From Acidobacteriota bacterium (GTDB taxonomy: Bacteria; Acidobacteriota; Terriglobia; UBA7540), in contig SCRD01000001.1 of the NCBI GenBank assembly GCA_004298155.1, positions 1-64,000 of the forward strand: a stretch of 64,000 nucleotides of DNA, written 5' to 3'. Of this stretch, positions 46,932-57,142 are shown in pieces. The notes under the pieces were generated by a model. It searched no databases. It saw only the letters and a list, made by a program, of their open reading frames with translations, and was not told the origin of the DNA. The first letter of the stretch is position 1; each line of letters starts with the position of its first letter. The position numbers and the translations under genes are program-made.

Positions 46932-48959
46932 TTAGCCGGTAGCACGGTTTTCATCAGAGTAAGGTTTCTGGATATATTCTTTGGCCTGCTCAATCGCGCC
47001 CTGTGTGTCGTCCTTGGTTTGCAGGGCCCGCTGGTATTCATTCAATGCCCGGTCCCTCTGGCCGGTGGCGTCGAAAATTTTTCCTAATGTGAGATGGGCC
47101 CAAACTTCAACCCATTTGGGCTGAAGGTTTCCGTCAAGGGCGGCCCTCATTTCCTCTGCGGCTGCGTTGTAATTGTGGAGCCGGAAATAGATTTGACCGA
47201 GGCGGAAGTGGGCCAGTGAATTGTTCTTGTTCTGCTCAACCACCTGCTGGTACTGCTTCACGGCTTCCAGGTAGGCCTGTTCGGCTACAAGCTGATCCCC
47301 GCGGGCGATTTCCACATCAGTGCGGATCGTGTCAGTCATTTTGAGGATGTGGCTGCCGGGATCGATCTCTACTCTGGTCGGCCTGGTGACCGTGTTGACG
47401 GTAAAGTCGGCTGTGGTTCCCACCATCTGGACCCGATCATTAACGGGCCGGCGACCCTCCGAGTTGACGCGCACCTCCACGGGCATTCGGAAAATATCGA
47501 GGTCCTGCTGTATCTTGCCGACCACCTGATAATGATCTCCCGCGCGGTAGATGGCCCAGGAGTCCTTGAATTGCGGCACGCCTGTCGAACTGACCCACTG
47601 GGCGAAAAAGTAGGTCAGTTTCTCATTGCTGGCCTGCTCCACGACTTTTTCAAAGTCCTGGGTGCTGATGGACTTCCACGCATACTGCCGGACCACTTCG
47701 TGCAGGGCCTTGGTAAAAGCGTCATCGCCGATAACCCAGCGCAGCATGTGGAAAACCATGGCTCCCTTTTGCGCGACGATCGATTGATACTGAGGCGTGA
47801 AAGGCTGGAGTGACCCTGCCTGGCTGATAGGTGCCGACTCTTCGTGGGTAAGTGCCCCGATGGCGGTTGCATGCATCAAGCTTTCAAAAGCCGTCTCGCC
47901 CTGTGACTGCTCGATATACAGGGCTGAAGAGTAAAGCGCAAGGCCGTCGTCGAGGAATGAGTCATCAGGCGCCGCCGGACTGACATAGCAATTCCACCAT
48001 TGGCGCGAGATTTCATGCGCCAGGAGCTGTTCGTTCACGGGCGAAGAGAACCCGCGCGAAGCAAGGGCGACGATGCCTGGCGAAGAATACCCACCTGCAG
48101 TGTCATCCGCAATCTCGACCACAGCCAGGTTGCCATTTGGAAGTGACCCGAATTGGCCCGAGAAAAAGCTCATAATCTTTGCCGCAGCCGCTCCGTAGTC
48201 CGCCGCAAATCGCTCATGGCCCCGCTTCAAGAACAGGTAAACATTGGCCCCAGAGGCGTTTTCTTGCTGGACCGAATAGTCGCCTGCGTAAAACGTTCCG
48301 GGAAAGGATGACTGGCCGAATTCAAAAGAATATGTGGTGTTCCCGGCCTCATTCACGGGCGGCGAAGGAGTTCCCGATGCGATGACTGTCTCTCCCGTTG
48401 GCACGGTGACGTGCAGGGCAGCGGTAAAGCGGTTTAGTCCGGGTCTTACTACCGGGAACCAGCGCCCGGGATAGAGCAGATAGGAGCCTTCCGGTCCTAC
48501 ATACGAGAGCTTCAGCCCTTCGACGGGACTTCCTTCGGCTGTTCCTAGCCCACCCTTGTAACTTACGGTGATGGATGACGCCTGACCTGTGGTGACAGGG
48601 CTGGGAAGAATGACTTTAAGGCTTAAGCCTTCTTGCTGGAACTGGACATCGGTCCCGGTGGCGTCCGCGATTTTCTGGACGCGCAAAGCGCTGTCGAGCT
48701 CAAAGCCAAGCTGGCTGGTGCTGGTCTGAGGTACGAAGTCAATTCTTGTGGTGGCTTCGAGGATGTGGGTCGTGGGGAATAGCTGGACCTTGATATCGTA
48801 TTTCTTCACCACGAACTGCGCCGTGTCCGCACCCTGCGCGGCCGAGGGCACGGCAAGCAGGGTCAGCGGCAGCAAGCCGGCTATTAGGGTGCAACTGGCG
48901 CCCCTCGCGCGACGCTGCACAGCACTCCTTAATCTAAGGACCAATGAGGCATGCTTCAT
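46932..48959 (-). CDS. M1 aminopeptidase-like protein with degenerate active site and TPRs
   Basis: A 675-residue exported protein. A signal covers about 1-43. An M1-type N-terminal beta domain (YDIKVQLFPTTHILEATTRI) and catalytic-like domain follow. The zinc motif reads HEISRQWW with H315, E316 and R319, so the second histidine of HExxH is replaced by Arg. The exopeptidase GxMEN motif is GGYSSPG, and the third ligand Glu is Asp in LDDGLALY. It is therefore probably inactive as a peptidase. Three TPRs occupy about 560-670. It may bind peptides or act as a scaffold in the periplasm. Confidence 0.85.
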   Translation of the reverse strand: MKHASLVLRLRSAVQRRARGASCTLIAGLLPLTLLAVPSAAQGADTAQFVVKKYDIKVQLFPTTHILEATTRIDFVPQTSTSQLGFELDSALRVQKIADATGTDVQFQQEGLSLKVILPSPVTTGQASSITVSYKGGLGTAEGSPVEGLKLSYVGPEGSYLLYPGRWFPVVRPGLNRFTAALHVTVPTGETVIASGTPSPPVNEAGNTTYSFEFGQSSFPGTFYAGDYSVQQENASGANVYLFLKRGHERFAADYGAAAAKIMSFFSGQFGSLPNGNLAVVEIADDTAGGYSSPGIVALASRGFSSPVNEQLLAHEISRQWWNCYVSPAAPDDSFLDDGLALYSSALYIEQSQGETAFESLMHATAIGALTHEESAPISQAGSLQPFTPQYQSIVAQKGAMVFHMLRWVIGDDAFTKALHEVVRQYAWKSISTQDFEKVVEQASNEKLTYFFAQWVSSTGVPQFKDSWAIYRAGDHYQVVGKIQQDLDIFRMPVEVRVNSEGRRPVNDRVQMVGTTADFTVNTVTRPTRVEIDPGSHILKMTDTIRTDVEIARGDQLVAEQAYLEAVKQYQQVVEQNKNNSLAHFRLGQIYFRLHNYNAAAEEMRAALDGNLQPKWVEVWAHLTLGKIFDATGQRDRALNEYQRALQTKDDTQGAIEQAKEYIQKPYSDENRATG

Positions 48960-49094
48960 AAAGTGTTTAAGCCTTTCGCGAAAAAAGGGCCATGCATTTG
49001 ATCATACAATCCCGGACAGGGCGGTGTTACGGTTGATCAAAAGATCTACGCTGTGACTGCCCCGCGATTCAATTGGCCCCATCACAGGGATGCT

Positions 49095-50264
49095 TCATTC
49101 GGCGCGGAGGGATGCCTTGGTCCCCTCAAGGTGGTGGACAATTGCGTCTGCAGCGCGGCCGATAGCGCCTCCTTTGCCCAGTCGCCTCTTTACTATTCGA
49201 AGATCGGCGACCATCTTGTCCCGCGCCTCAGCGTCATCGAGTAACCGCTTAAGGGCATCTGCCAGGCGAGCAGGGGTGAAGTCGCCCTGGATCAGTTCCG
49301 GGACCGCGCCGTGGCCTGCCAGCAGATTGACCATGCTGTAGAAGGGAACATCGATCATGACTCTGGCGCACATCGCGGTGAATGCGGACACCCGGTAGAC
49401 GACAATCATAGGACACTCCCGCAAAGCCGCCTCAATCGTGGCCGTTCCGCTGGCGACCACTGTGGCATCGGAGTATTGCAGGGCTTCGTGTGTCGAATTG
49501 CCGAGAACCCGCAGCGGCGCTTTGCTCTCGTAGCTGCGGGAAACAAGAGACCGAAGCCACGCGGAATCAATCGTAGGCGCCGAAGCTACAACAAATTGAA
49601 TTGGCCGGGACTGCGCCACTCGGTCCGCTGCGCCCAGCATCGCCGGGGCGTTGAAGGTTACCTCTGTCTTCCGGCTTCCCGGCAGCAAGGCTACGGTTGT
49701 GACGTTTGGGTCGAGGTCTGCACCGCTGAAGAATTCCTCCCGGGTATGGCCGGGAGCGGTCATGTCCACCAGCGGATGCCCGACACATTCGACGGGCACG
49801 TCCGCTTTTTCGTAGATCTCGGTCTCAAAGTCAAAAAGGCAAAGCATCCTATCGACACACGCCTTGATTTTTCTGATCCTCCATTTTTTCCAGGCCCAAA
49901 TCTGTGGACTGACGAAATAGATAACAGGAATGCCGCGTTGCTTCAGCCGCTTCGCCAAGCTCAGATTCAGCGAGGGGGAATCGATCAGGATTGCGGTTGC
50001 GGGCTTTCTGCGGGCGGCTTCCGCCACAAGGCCCCGCAGAGCAAGGTAGGCTTTGGGGAGCCCGGATACAACCTCGGAGATTCCAATCAAAGCCACCTGA
50101 TGGATATCGACGATGGTCTCCACTCCGGCCGCTCGCATGGCCTCGCCGCCGCATCCGAAAATCTCAGCATCCGCCATCCTGGCTTTAAGCGCCTGGGCAA
50201 GGGCTGCGCCATACACGTCGCCGGACCGCTCTCCGGCAACTATTAAGAAGCAATTTCTGGGCAT
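49095..50264 (-). CDS. lpxB: Lipid-A-disaccharide synthase
   Basis: A 389-residue GT19 glycosyltransferase that joins UDP-diacylglucosamine and lipid X into the lipid A disaccharide. CFLIVAGERSGDVYGAAL and FGCGGEAM open the protein; YFVSPQIWAWKKWR and LPGSRKTEV are typical. GAGGATC lies upstream of the ATG. The start overlaps the end of the upstream ABC exporter by 22 bases, implying coupling. It shows that the organism makes lipopolysaccharide. The other lpx genes are outside the window. Confidence 0.95.
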   Translation of the reverse strand: MPRNCFLIVAGERSGDVYGAALAQALKARMADAEIFGCGGEAMRAAGVETIVDIHQVALIGISEVVSGLPKAYLALRGLVAEAARRKPATAILIDSPSLNLSLAKRLKQRGIPVIYFVSPQIWAWKKWRIRKIKACVDRMLCLFDFETEIYEKADVPVECVGHPLVDMTAPGHTREEFFSGADLDPNVTTVALLPGSRKTEVTFNAPAMLGAADRVAQSRPIQFVVASAPTIDSAWLRSLVSRSYESKAPLRVLGNSTHEALQYSDATVVASGTATIEAALRECPMIVVYRVSAFTAMCARVMIDVPFYSMVNLLAGHGAVPELIQGDFTPARLADALKRLLDDAEARDKMVADLRIVKRRLGKGGAIGRAADAIVHHLEGTKASLRAE

Positions 50265-52120
50265 GATCCTCTGGCCGGCTCGGTGGAGGCCAGGAGCTCC
50301 TGGTCTTTATATTGAAGCTGGTAAAGCTTGAAATAGATTCCCCTCAGACGGAGCAGTTCCTGGTGGGTCCCCACCTCGCGCACACGCCCTCTGTGCATCA
50401 CGATGATCTTCGAGGCGTTCTGTATTGTCGATAGACGGTGGGCGATAACAAGCGAAGTCCGATTTTCGAGGAGTCTCTGGAGGCCTTCGCGAATCATATA
50501 TTCGGTCTCCGGGTCAACGCTTGAGGTTGCCTCGTCAAGAATCAGGATCCTTGGGTCGTGCGCCAACGCTCGCGCGAAGGAGAGAAGTTGTTTCTGTCCC
50601 GATGAGAGGGTGGCCCCGCGTTCCTTGACAGGTTCATCAAAACCGCCGGGAAGGCTTTCAATAAAGTCCAGCATGTTAACACGCCGGGCCGCGTCGCGGA
50701 TTTGCTGATCGGTAATGCCTTCTGTCCCCAGCCGGATGTTGCCGGCGATCGTGCCCGAAAAGAGAAATGGGTCCTGCAGGACAACCCCGAAATTGCTCCG
50801 GAGATCGCGAAGACTGAGCTCGCGAATATCCACGCCGTCGAAGAGGATGGCGCCCTCCTGGACGTCGTAGAAGCGCAGTAGAAGGTTGGTGAGAGTGGTC
50901 TTGCCAGCACCCGTGTGGCCGACCACGGCAACAGTTTCGCCGGGCTCGATGATAAATGAAACGTTCTCCAGCACCCGGTGGTTATCCCGATAAGCAAACC
51001 CGACATTGCGGAATTCCACGCGGCCACGAGGCATATCGAGTTTACTGGGATGTTCGGAATCGGAAATGCTTACCGGCGTATCCAGCAACTTGAAGACGCG
51101 CTCGGAGCTGGCCATCGCCGCCTGCAGGATGTTGTACTTGTCGCTCAGGTCCTGTATGGGCCGGAAGAACCGTTGCGAATACTGGATGAAGGCGATGGCG
51201 GTCCCTACAGTCAGCGATCCTGCCAGGACCATCCCCCCGCCTTTATACAGAATGATGACTATGGCCAGCACGCCCAGGAATTCCACCGTGGGATAAAACA
51301 GTCCGTAGGCCAGGATCGAGTCTTTATAAGCTTCCATATGGGCGCTGTTTATCTTCTCGAACTCTTCGAAGCTCTTGTCCTCACGGTTGAATAACTGCGT
51401 GACAGACATGCCGGTAATGTGTTCCTGGAGATAGGCGTTGATGCGGGCGATGGCAAGCCGGATGCGCCGGTACGAATCGCGCACCGCTTTCCGGAAGAGC
51501 GCCGTCACAATGATAATCAATGGCAACACCGCAAAAGTCAGGAGCGACAGCCTCCAATCAAGCTTCAGCATTACCGCCATGATGCTCGTCAGGGTGAAGA
51601 AGTCGCCGAAAACCGCCACGACGCCAGAGGCAAACAAATCGTTCAGGACATCGATATCCGTGGTCACTCGTGTAACCAGCCTGCCGACGGGATTGCGGTC
51701 AAAGAAACCCATCTGCAGCCGTTGCAGATGCTCAAACAACTGCTTGCGCAAATCGTACATAACTTTCTGCCCGACCAGTTGCATGGCGAAAGTCTGCGCA
51801 AACTGTAGAACGAACGTCAGCAGGACGGTGGGTACAAAGATCACAAGGGCGATCTGAAGGATGCCTGTGCGGGGATCCGGGCTGAGAAGACGGGCGAGAA
51901 ACGGGATAATCGGCTGTTGCTTTGTGGGATCGAGATAACGGTCGATTTCCACCTTCATCAGGTAGGGGGGGACCGCCTGGAGCAGGCCAAAAAAGAAGAT
52001 AGCGATCAGGGCCAAGAAAACGACTCGGCGGTAGGGACGCAGATAGGCTAGCAAGCGCCGCATCAGGCGCGCGTCGTATGCTTTTCCGAGAACTTCTTCT
52101 TCGTGAAAATTGTCCGCCAT
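50243..52120 (-). CDS. ABC exporter half-transporter (MsbA/MdlB-like), canonical Walker B
   Basis: A 625-residue membrane ATPase with six membrane helices (about 35-330) and a nucleotide-binding domain. Walker A GHTGAGKTT is at 401-409, the signature is LSSGQKQ (second residue changed from LSGGQ), and Walker B ends ILDEATSSVD with catalytic E530. It begins 12 bases after the other half-transporter and overlaps lpxB, so it is co-transcribed with both. Its signature change and its partner's Asp fall in the same composite site, as in heterodimeric exporters. Lipid A-core flipping (MsbA role) is plausible from the lpxB link; drug or lipid export is the alternative. Confidence 0.9.
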   Translation of the reverse strand: MADNFHEEEVLGKAYDARLMRRLLAYLRPYRRVVFLALIAIFFFGLLQAVPPYLMKVEIDRYLDPTKQQPIIPFLARLLSPDPRTGILQIALVIFVPTVLLTFVLQFAQTFAMQLVGQKVMYDLRKQLFEHLQRLQMGFFDRNPVGRLVTRVTTDIDVLNDLFASGVVAVFGDFFTLTSIMAVMLKLDWRLSLLTFAVLPLIIIVTALFRKAVRDSYRRIRLAIARINAYLQEHITGMSVTQLFNREDKSFEEFEKINSAHMEAYKDSILAYGLFYPTVEFLGVLAIVIILYKGGGMVLAGSLTVGTAIAFIQYSQRFFRPIQDLSDKYNILQAAMASSERVFKLLDTPVSISDSEHPSKLDMPRGRVEFRNVGFAYRDNHRVLENVSFIIEPGETVAVVGHTGAGKTTLTNLLLRFYDVQEGAILFDGVDIRELSLRDLRSNFGVVLQDPFLFSGTIAGNIRLGTEGITDQQIRDAARRVNMLDFIESLPGGFDEPVKERGATLSSGQKQLLSFARALAHDPRILILDEATSSVDPETEYMIREGLQRLLENRTSLVIAHRLSTIQNASKIIVMHRGRVREVGTHQELLRLRGIYFKLYQLQYKDQELLASTEPARGSCPEIAS

Positions 52121-52132
52121 CAGGCTGCCGTT

Positions 52133-53878
52133 TTACATCTCCATTTCGAGCGATTCTTCAATCAGTTGCTTATTGTAAAGTTCGGTGTAATGGCCATTCA
52201 TGGCCAACAATTCTTCGTGGGAGCCTCGCTCCACTATGGTGCCATCATGCAGCACGACAATCTCGTCCGCGTTGCGAATGGTAGAGACGCGGTGGGAAAT
52301 CAGAATGGTGGTCCTCCCTGCCATGACTTCAGTCAGGTGCCGCAAGATTTTTTCCTCGGTGTAGGTGTCAACGCTCGAGAGCGCGTCATCAAGAATCAGG
52401 ATGCGCGGATCACGGATGATGGCTCGAGAGATCGCCACGCGCTGCTTCTGGCCCCCGGAGAGCGTGAGGCCGCGCTCTCCCACCATGGAATCAAAACCTT
52501 TGGGGAAACTGAGAATATCGGGCAGAACGTTGGAGATTTCTGCCGCGCGTTCCACCTCATGGCCAGAAGAATCGGGAGCGCCGAACCGGATGTTCTCCCG
52601 GATGGATTCGCTGAACAGAAAAGTTTCCTGCGGAACGAACCCGATGTGCGATCTCAAAGTCTTGAGGGGCACTTGATGGACTGGAATTCCATCCACCAGC
52701 ACCGATCCCTGAGGCGCGTCAAACAAACGGGGAACCAGTGCGGCCAGGGTGGTCTTGCCGGACCCCGTCGCTCCGACAATCGCGACGGTCCGTCCGGCGG
52801 GGATGTGCAGGTTGATGTCCCGGAGAATCGGGAACCCATTATAGGCAAAAGTGAGGTTCCGAAATTCAATTTCACCCTTAAGCTCCTGAACAGGATTTTG
52901 GGGAACGAGTCGGTCATCAATAGCCGGTTGGATGGCAAAGATGGTCCACAGACGTCCCATGGAGGCAAGGCCTCGCTGGATGATGTTCGTCACCCATCCC
53001 AGCGCGATGATGGGCCAGATAAGATACATCAGGTAAACGTTGAACGCAGCGAACGTTCCGATGGTGATTTTGCCGGACAGAACATGCTCCCCGCCGACAA
53101 TCATGATGAGCAGAAAGGAAGCCGCGAACAGCAATGCCAGGGCGGGCCACAGGAAACTCGAGATCCAGATCAGGCCTTTGTTCTTCTCCACATAAAGCTG
53201 ATTCATGTCGTCGAAATGCCGCATTTCGGGTTCTTCCTGGCGGAAGGAGCGGACAAGCCGGACTCCTGAGAGATTTTCCCTGACTTTTTCAGTAAGCTCC
53301 GAATACATGCCCTGGATGCTTTCAAACCTCTCGTGGATGCGCTGCCCAAAGAACTTGACTGCAATGGACGCCAACGGCAGTGGCGCAAGCGCCAGAAGCG
53401 TCAGACGCAGGTCCAGATGGGCCATAAGAGCGACCGTCGCAATTCCGGTTACCACCGTGTTGGCCGAGTACATGATGCCTGGCCCGACGATGTTTCGGAC
53501 GGCATTCAAATCATTGGTCAGCTTGGCCATCAGGTCGCCGGTGCGGTGTTCGCTGTAGTAGCGGGAGTCCTGCCGCATCAGATGCTTGAACAGATCATTG
53601 CGGAGGTCATACTCAACATCGCGGGAGATACCGATCAGTATCCAGCGCATCCAGAACTGGAAAATCGCTTTCGCCAGCGAAATGCCCAGGAGTAGCAGTG
53701 CGAAAAAGGCGAGTTTTTGCGTGATAACACCGCTAGTTAGGGCGTCAAACGTGTATTTGATGACCAGAGGAACTGTGACTCCGACAACCTGAGTGAGGAT
53801 GAGCGCCGTGAAGCCAATGACATAACTCTTCTTGTATTTGGCCAGGTACGGGAAAAGGGGTCGGAGAGGGTTTCGCAT
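52133..53878 (-). CDS. ABC exporter half-transporter, Asp in place of catalytic Glu
   Basis: A 581-residue half-transporter with six membrane helices and a nucleotide-binding domain. Walker A is GATGSGKTT, the signature is a normal LSGGQKQ, but Walker B ends ILILDDALSSVD with D498 where the catalytic Glu should be. This is the hallmark of the degenerate-site subunit in heterodimeric exporters such as TM287/288 and BmrCD. It is transcribed first in the ABC-ABC-lpxB unit. Homodimeric MsbA would not have this change, so the pair most likely forms a heterodimer. Confidence 0.9.
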   Translation of the reverse strand: MRNPLRPLFPYLAKYKKSYVIGFTALILTQVVGVTVPLVIKYTFDALTSGVITQKLAFFALLLLGISLAKAIFQFWMRWILIGISRDVEYDLRNDLFKHLMRQDSRYYSEHRTGDLMAKLTNDLNAVRNIVGPGIMYSANTVVTGIATVALMAHLDLRLTLLALAPLPLASIAVKFFGQRIHERFESIQGMYSELTEKVRENLSGVRLVRSFRQEEPEMRHFDDMNQLYVEKNKGLIWISSFLWPALALLFAASFLLIMIVGGEHVLSGKITIGTFAAFNVYLMYLIWPIIALGWVTNIIQRGLASMGRLWTIFAIQPAIDDRLVPQNPVQELKGEIEFRNLTFAYNGFPILRDINLHIPAGRTVAIVGATGSGKTTLAALVPRLFDAPQGSVLVDGIPVHQVPLKTLRSHIGFVPQETFLFSESIRENIRFGAPDSSGHEVERAAEISNVLPDILSFPKGFDSMVGERGLTLSGGQKQRVAISRAIIRDPRILILDDALSSVDTYTEEKILRHLTEVMAGRTTILISHRVSTIRNADEIVVLHDGTIVERGSHEELLAMNGHYTELYNKQLIEESLEMEM

Positions 53879-54159
53879 GGTTACCTATGCTTAATGATGG
53901 CCGAAGTCAGGAAGCAGGCGTCGTGTCGCCCCCGGAAAGTATTGATTATAGCCGAACCTCGCAGCGGCCTGCCAGCACAGGGCGGAATCCGTCGGGCCGA
54001 GCCTGATATTTGACTATTGTCACTGTCTGCGCGAACACTGTGCCGGTTACTGGCATGCCGTTTCGGGTTGACCTTGCAGGAGAGCGCACGTAAAATCTGC
54101 CATGGACCCGTTCCTGGGGGGAGGGAAGCAAATATGAAACAACGGAAAGGCAGGTAAGG

Positions 54160-56205
54160 TTGGGGAAGCGTAAACTCCAGTTCCTGATCCTATCTATCGT
54201 AATTGCTTTTGGGTCGTGCAGTTCTGGCAAGAAGAAGGTTACGGTTTCACCCCCAACGTCCGTCGTTCCACCCCCTGCAGCTCTTCCCATCCGGCGCGCG
54301 GCGCTTGCTCCCTCTGTTGCCAAGCCTAACCCCCCCGATCCAGAAACGGTCCTGATTTCCAAGGTTGACGACACATACAGCAAGGGCATAAAGGAATATC
54401 AGGCCGGAAACACGCAAAAGGCCAAGCAGGACTTTGACAAGGCGCTGAGCCTGTTGCTGGAGTCCGGCATGGACATTCAGAACAACAGCCGGCTCAGGGC
54501 CGAGTTCGACAAGTTGGTCGAAAAAACTTATGGGCTTGAGGTCTCAGCCGCGGCAAGCGGTGACACCACGGTCCAGCGTGATTATGAACCTCCGCCGATT
54601 GAATCTTTTGCCGAGCTTACTTTTCCTGTGGATCCGAATGTTCGCCAACGTGCTGAACGTGAGCTGATTTCGGTTCGTTCCGACCTTCCGCTCGTCACAA
54701 ACGACTACGTTGCCGGTTTCCTTACTTACTTTCAAAATGGAGGGCAGGGCTACATTGAGAAGATCCTTTCCCGGGTTGGAATGTACCAGCCGATGGTCTC
54801 CAGCGCCCTTCGCAAGTACGGATTACCGCAGGATCTGATCTACATGGCCGCTGGGGAAAGCGGTTTCAGCCCTCTTGCTGTGTCAAAGGCGGGGGCTACC
54901 GGTATCTGGCAATTCATGGCATCGCGCGCCCGGGATTACGGACTTAAGATGAACCAGTACCAGGACCAGCGCGAGGACCCCCTGAAGTCGACAGATGCCG
55001 CTGCCCGTCACCTGCGGGACCTTTATAAGGAGTTCGGCGACTGGTATCTGGCCATGGCGGCCTATGATGCCGGGCCTGGCGCGATCCAGAGGGCGGTGGA
55101 GCAAACCGGGTACGCGAACTTCTGGAAACTCCGAGAACTACACGCCCTGCCCCAGGAGACCCAGAACTACGTGCCTATCTTTATTGCGACGGCACTAATT
55201 GCCAAGGACCCACGCGCATATGGGTTTGACATCCAGCCAGATCCGCCCTTGGAGTCTGACCAGGTTACCGTGACTGTTCCCACGGACCTTCGGCTTGTGG
55301 CTGAACTGATCGATCAGCCTCCCAAAGAGTTGGAACGCCTTAATCCAAGCCTTCTGACCTGGGCGACACCGTTGGACGAAAGCGAGTTTGTGATCAACCT
55401 TCCGCGTGGAACCAAGGATTTGTATGAGAAGCGCATCGCGGAAGTACCTCCCGAAAAACGGGTCTGGTGGAGGGCGGTCAAGGTGGATCAGTCAGACACG
55501 TTGGAAGCGATCGCGCGAAAGTACCGCATTACCCGGGCCGAACTCGCACAGGTCAACCATCTTGATCCTGGAGATGACCCGGAAGTCGGCGCGCACCTCA
55601 TCGTTCCTTTGCCTCCGGGCCGCGAGACTGCATACCGGCGAGGCCGCTATTACCGTTACCGCATACGGCTTGGTGATACCCTTGGCGGCATTGCCCGCCG
55701 CTTTCATGTTAGCGTCGCAGGTCTCCGCAATTGGAACCACCTACGAGGGTCGCAGATCGTGGCCGGCAGGACCCTCCAGGTATATGCTCGCGGCGGACCC
55801 AGCCCAGAGACTACAGGCGAATACCACGCGGAAATGCCCAACGGCGTCAAAATTTACAGGATTCAGAGGGGCGATTCGCTTGGGAGTATTGCGCGGCGCT
55901 TCCATGTAAGCGTCGACAAGCTTCGCCGCTGGAACAATTTGCGAGGTTCGGCCATTGTCGAGGGGACATCGCTGAAAATCAGCAGTGGGAGCCGCACGAA
56001 GCATCTTGCCTCCGATCCTCCTGCCGAGAGTCATCATGAGGATCGAAGTTCCGTTTTCCACTATCGGATCCGCAAGGGCGACACTCTTGCGGTTATCGCA
56101 GACCATTTCAAGGTAACGGTCGCGCAGATCCGCGAATGGAACCACCTGGCCGGTTCCTTCATTATGCCCGGACAAGTTCTGGCCTTGCACGGCGTGCCGG
56201 ACTGA
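54160..56205 (+). CDS. MltD-like lytic transglycosylase with four LysM domains
   Basis: A 681-residue lipoprotein that cleaves peptidoglycan glycan strands. The lipobox is AFGSC near 20. A helical linker leads to the SLT domain, with catalytic E233 in AAGESGFSP, then ATGIWQFM and AAYDAGPGA. Four LysM modules follow (about 430-480, 497-540, 570-613 and 633-679); the second and third are near-copies ([20 protein letters not shown] and [20 protein letters not shown]). The start is TTG after AAGGCAGGTAAGG. It is probably a single-gene unit, acting on the inner face of the outer membrane. Confidence 0.93.
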   Translation: MGKRKLQFLILSIVIAFGSCSSGKKKVTVSPPTSVVPPPAALPIRRAALAPSVAKPNPPDPETVLISKVDDTYSKGIKEYQAGNTQKAKQDFDKALSLLLESGMDIQNNSRLRAEFDKLVEKTYGLEVSAAASGDTTVQRDYEPPPIESFAELTFPVDPNVRQRAERELISVRSDLPLVTNDYVAGFLTYFQNGGQGYIEKILSRVGMYQPMVSSALRKYGLPQDLIYMAAGESGFSPLAVSKAGATGIWQFMASRARDYGLKMNQYQDQREDPLKSTDAAARHLRDLYKEFGDWYLAMAAYDAGPGAIQRAVEQTGYANFWKLRELHALPQETQNYVPIFIATALIAKDPRAYGFDIQPDPPLESDQVTVTVPTDLRLVAELIDQPPKELERLNPSLLTWATPLDESEFVINLPRGTKDLYEKRIAEVPPEKRVWWRAVKVDQSDTLEAIARKYRITRAELAQVNHLDPGDDPEVGAHLIVPLPPGRETAYRRGRYYRYRIRLGDTLGGIARRFHVSVAGLRNWNHLRGSQIVAGRTLQVYARGGPSPETTGEYHAEMPNGVKIYRIQRGDSLGSIARRFHVSVDKLRRWNNLRGSAIVEGTSLKISSGSRTKHLASDPPAESHHEDRSSVFHYRIRKGDTLAVIADHFKVTVAQIREWNHLAGSFIMPGQVLALHGVPD

Positions 56206-56353
56206 CCTCAACGGCGCCATGCCGATGAAGCCTCTTGACAGCAGTTGCCCGGTGGTATACATCTGGCCCAAGAGAATTTTTTGTTTACGGTCCTGGACGT
56301 GCATCAACGAGGGTTCGGTTTCTGACGGGAGACGAAACTAAGAGGAGGATTTC

Positions 56354-56806
56354 ATGCGGTTCGACGACGAAGTAAACGAGTCCGGCGAAGAGTTTGAGGA
56401 GTTGGGAGACGAATTCTCTTCGGACTATGAAAAAGATTTGGAGAAAGAGGGCTTTGGGGAGGGCCTCGAAGACCTGGACGAGGAAATATCCTATGAATCC
56501 GAAGAAGTAGAGGTCGGCCCCGTTGAGGTGGAAACTCCCCCAGCGTCAATGCCGCCTCCGACTGTTCCCGCCCAGGTGCCGGAGCCTGTCCGGCCTAAGG
56601 CACGGCAGGCAAAGCCAAAACCAAAGGCAAAACCAAAGACAAAGCCAAAGGCAAAAGCAAAGGTAAAGGCAAAGGCGAAACCGAAAAAGGCTGCGAGATC
56701 CAAGAAGCCCAGCAAACCAAAGAAGGCCGCTAAAGCCAGGAAAGGCTCGAAATCTAAGGCGGCCAAGAAACCTGCGGCCAGGAAAAAAACGAAGGCCCGG
56801 CGCTGA
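56354..56806 (+). CDS. Bipolar histone-H1-like Lys/Ala/Pro-rich protein
   Basis: A 150-residue protein in two halves. Residues 1-60 are acidic (many Glu and Asp: FDDEVNESGEEFEELGDEFS). Residues 76-150 are basic, with repeated KPKAKPK/KAKAKPKK units, then AARSKKPSKPKKAAKARKGS and a tail KKTKARR. The basic tail resembles eukaryotic histone H1 C-termini and bacterial H1-like proteins such as Hc1 and BpH1, which bind DNA. An AGGAGG site precedes the ATG. Such low-complexity reading frames are easy to misjudge, but the strong ribosome-binding site and clean start support it. DNA or RNA condensation is inferred. Confidence 0.75.
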   Translation: MRFDDEVNESGEEFEELGDEFSSDYEKDLEKEGFGEGLEDLDEEISYESEEVEVGPVEVETPPASMPPPTVPAQVPEPVRPKARQAKPKPKAKPKTKPKAKAKVKAKAKPKKAARSKKPSKPKKAAKARKGSKSKAAKKPAARKKTKARR

Positions 56807-57142
56807 CTTACCGGTACAAGGCAAAGATTCGAAAGGGTTGTGCCGGGTGGGGTATGAGTTCATGAAGTCTGAACCATATCCTGCCTTTCACGCTGTTATG
56901 TAGACGGAAGATTTTTCGCCCATGGCGTCGACGAGCCGCCTTCGCGGACGGGCGCTTCCGGAAAGCGATTGTTTTCCGTATTTTTTGATGTGAATCCGTA
57001 GAAGGGGATTAGCCAACACTTTCCAGGGATGCTTGAAGGTCCCGGCAATTTCGGTACTGGAGTTCACTCCGAGGGCGACGCATTTACCTCGCCTCTGGCC
57101 CTGCAGGGCGGACATAATGGATCCTTTGAGGTCCAGAAGGTT
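56807..57142. other. Intergenic region upstream of the HipA-like gene
   Basis: These 336 bases hold no recognised gene. The HipA-like frame stays open back to 57029, but those 38 codons do not resemble the family, so I treat them as leader or promoter DNA. Confidence 0.4.
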
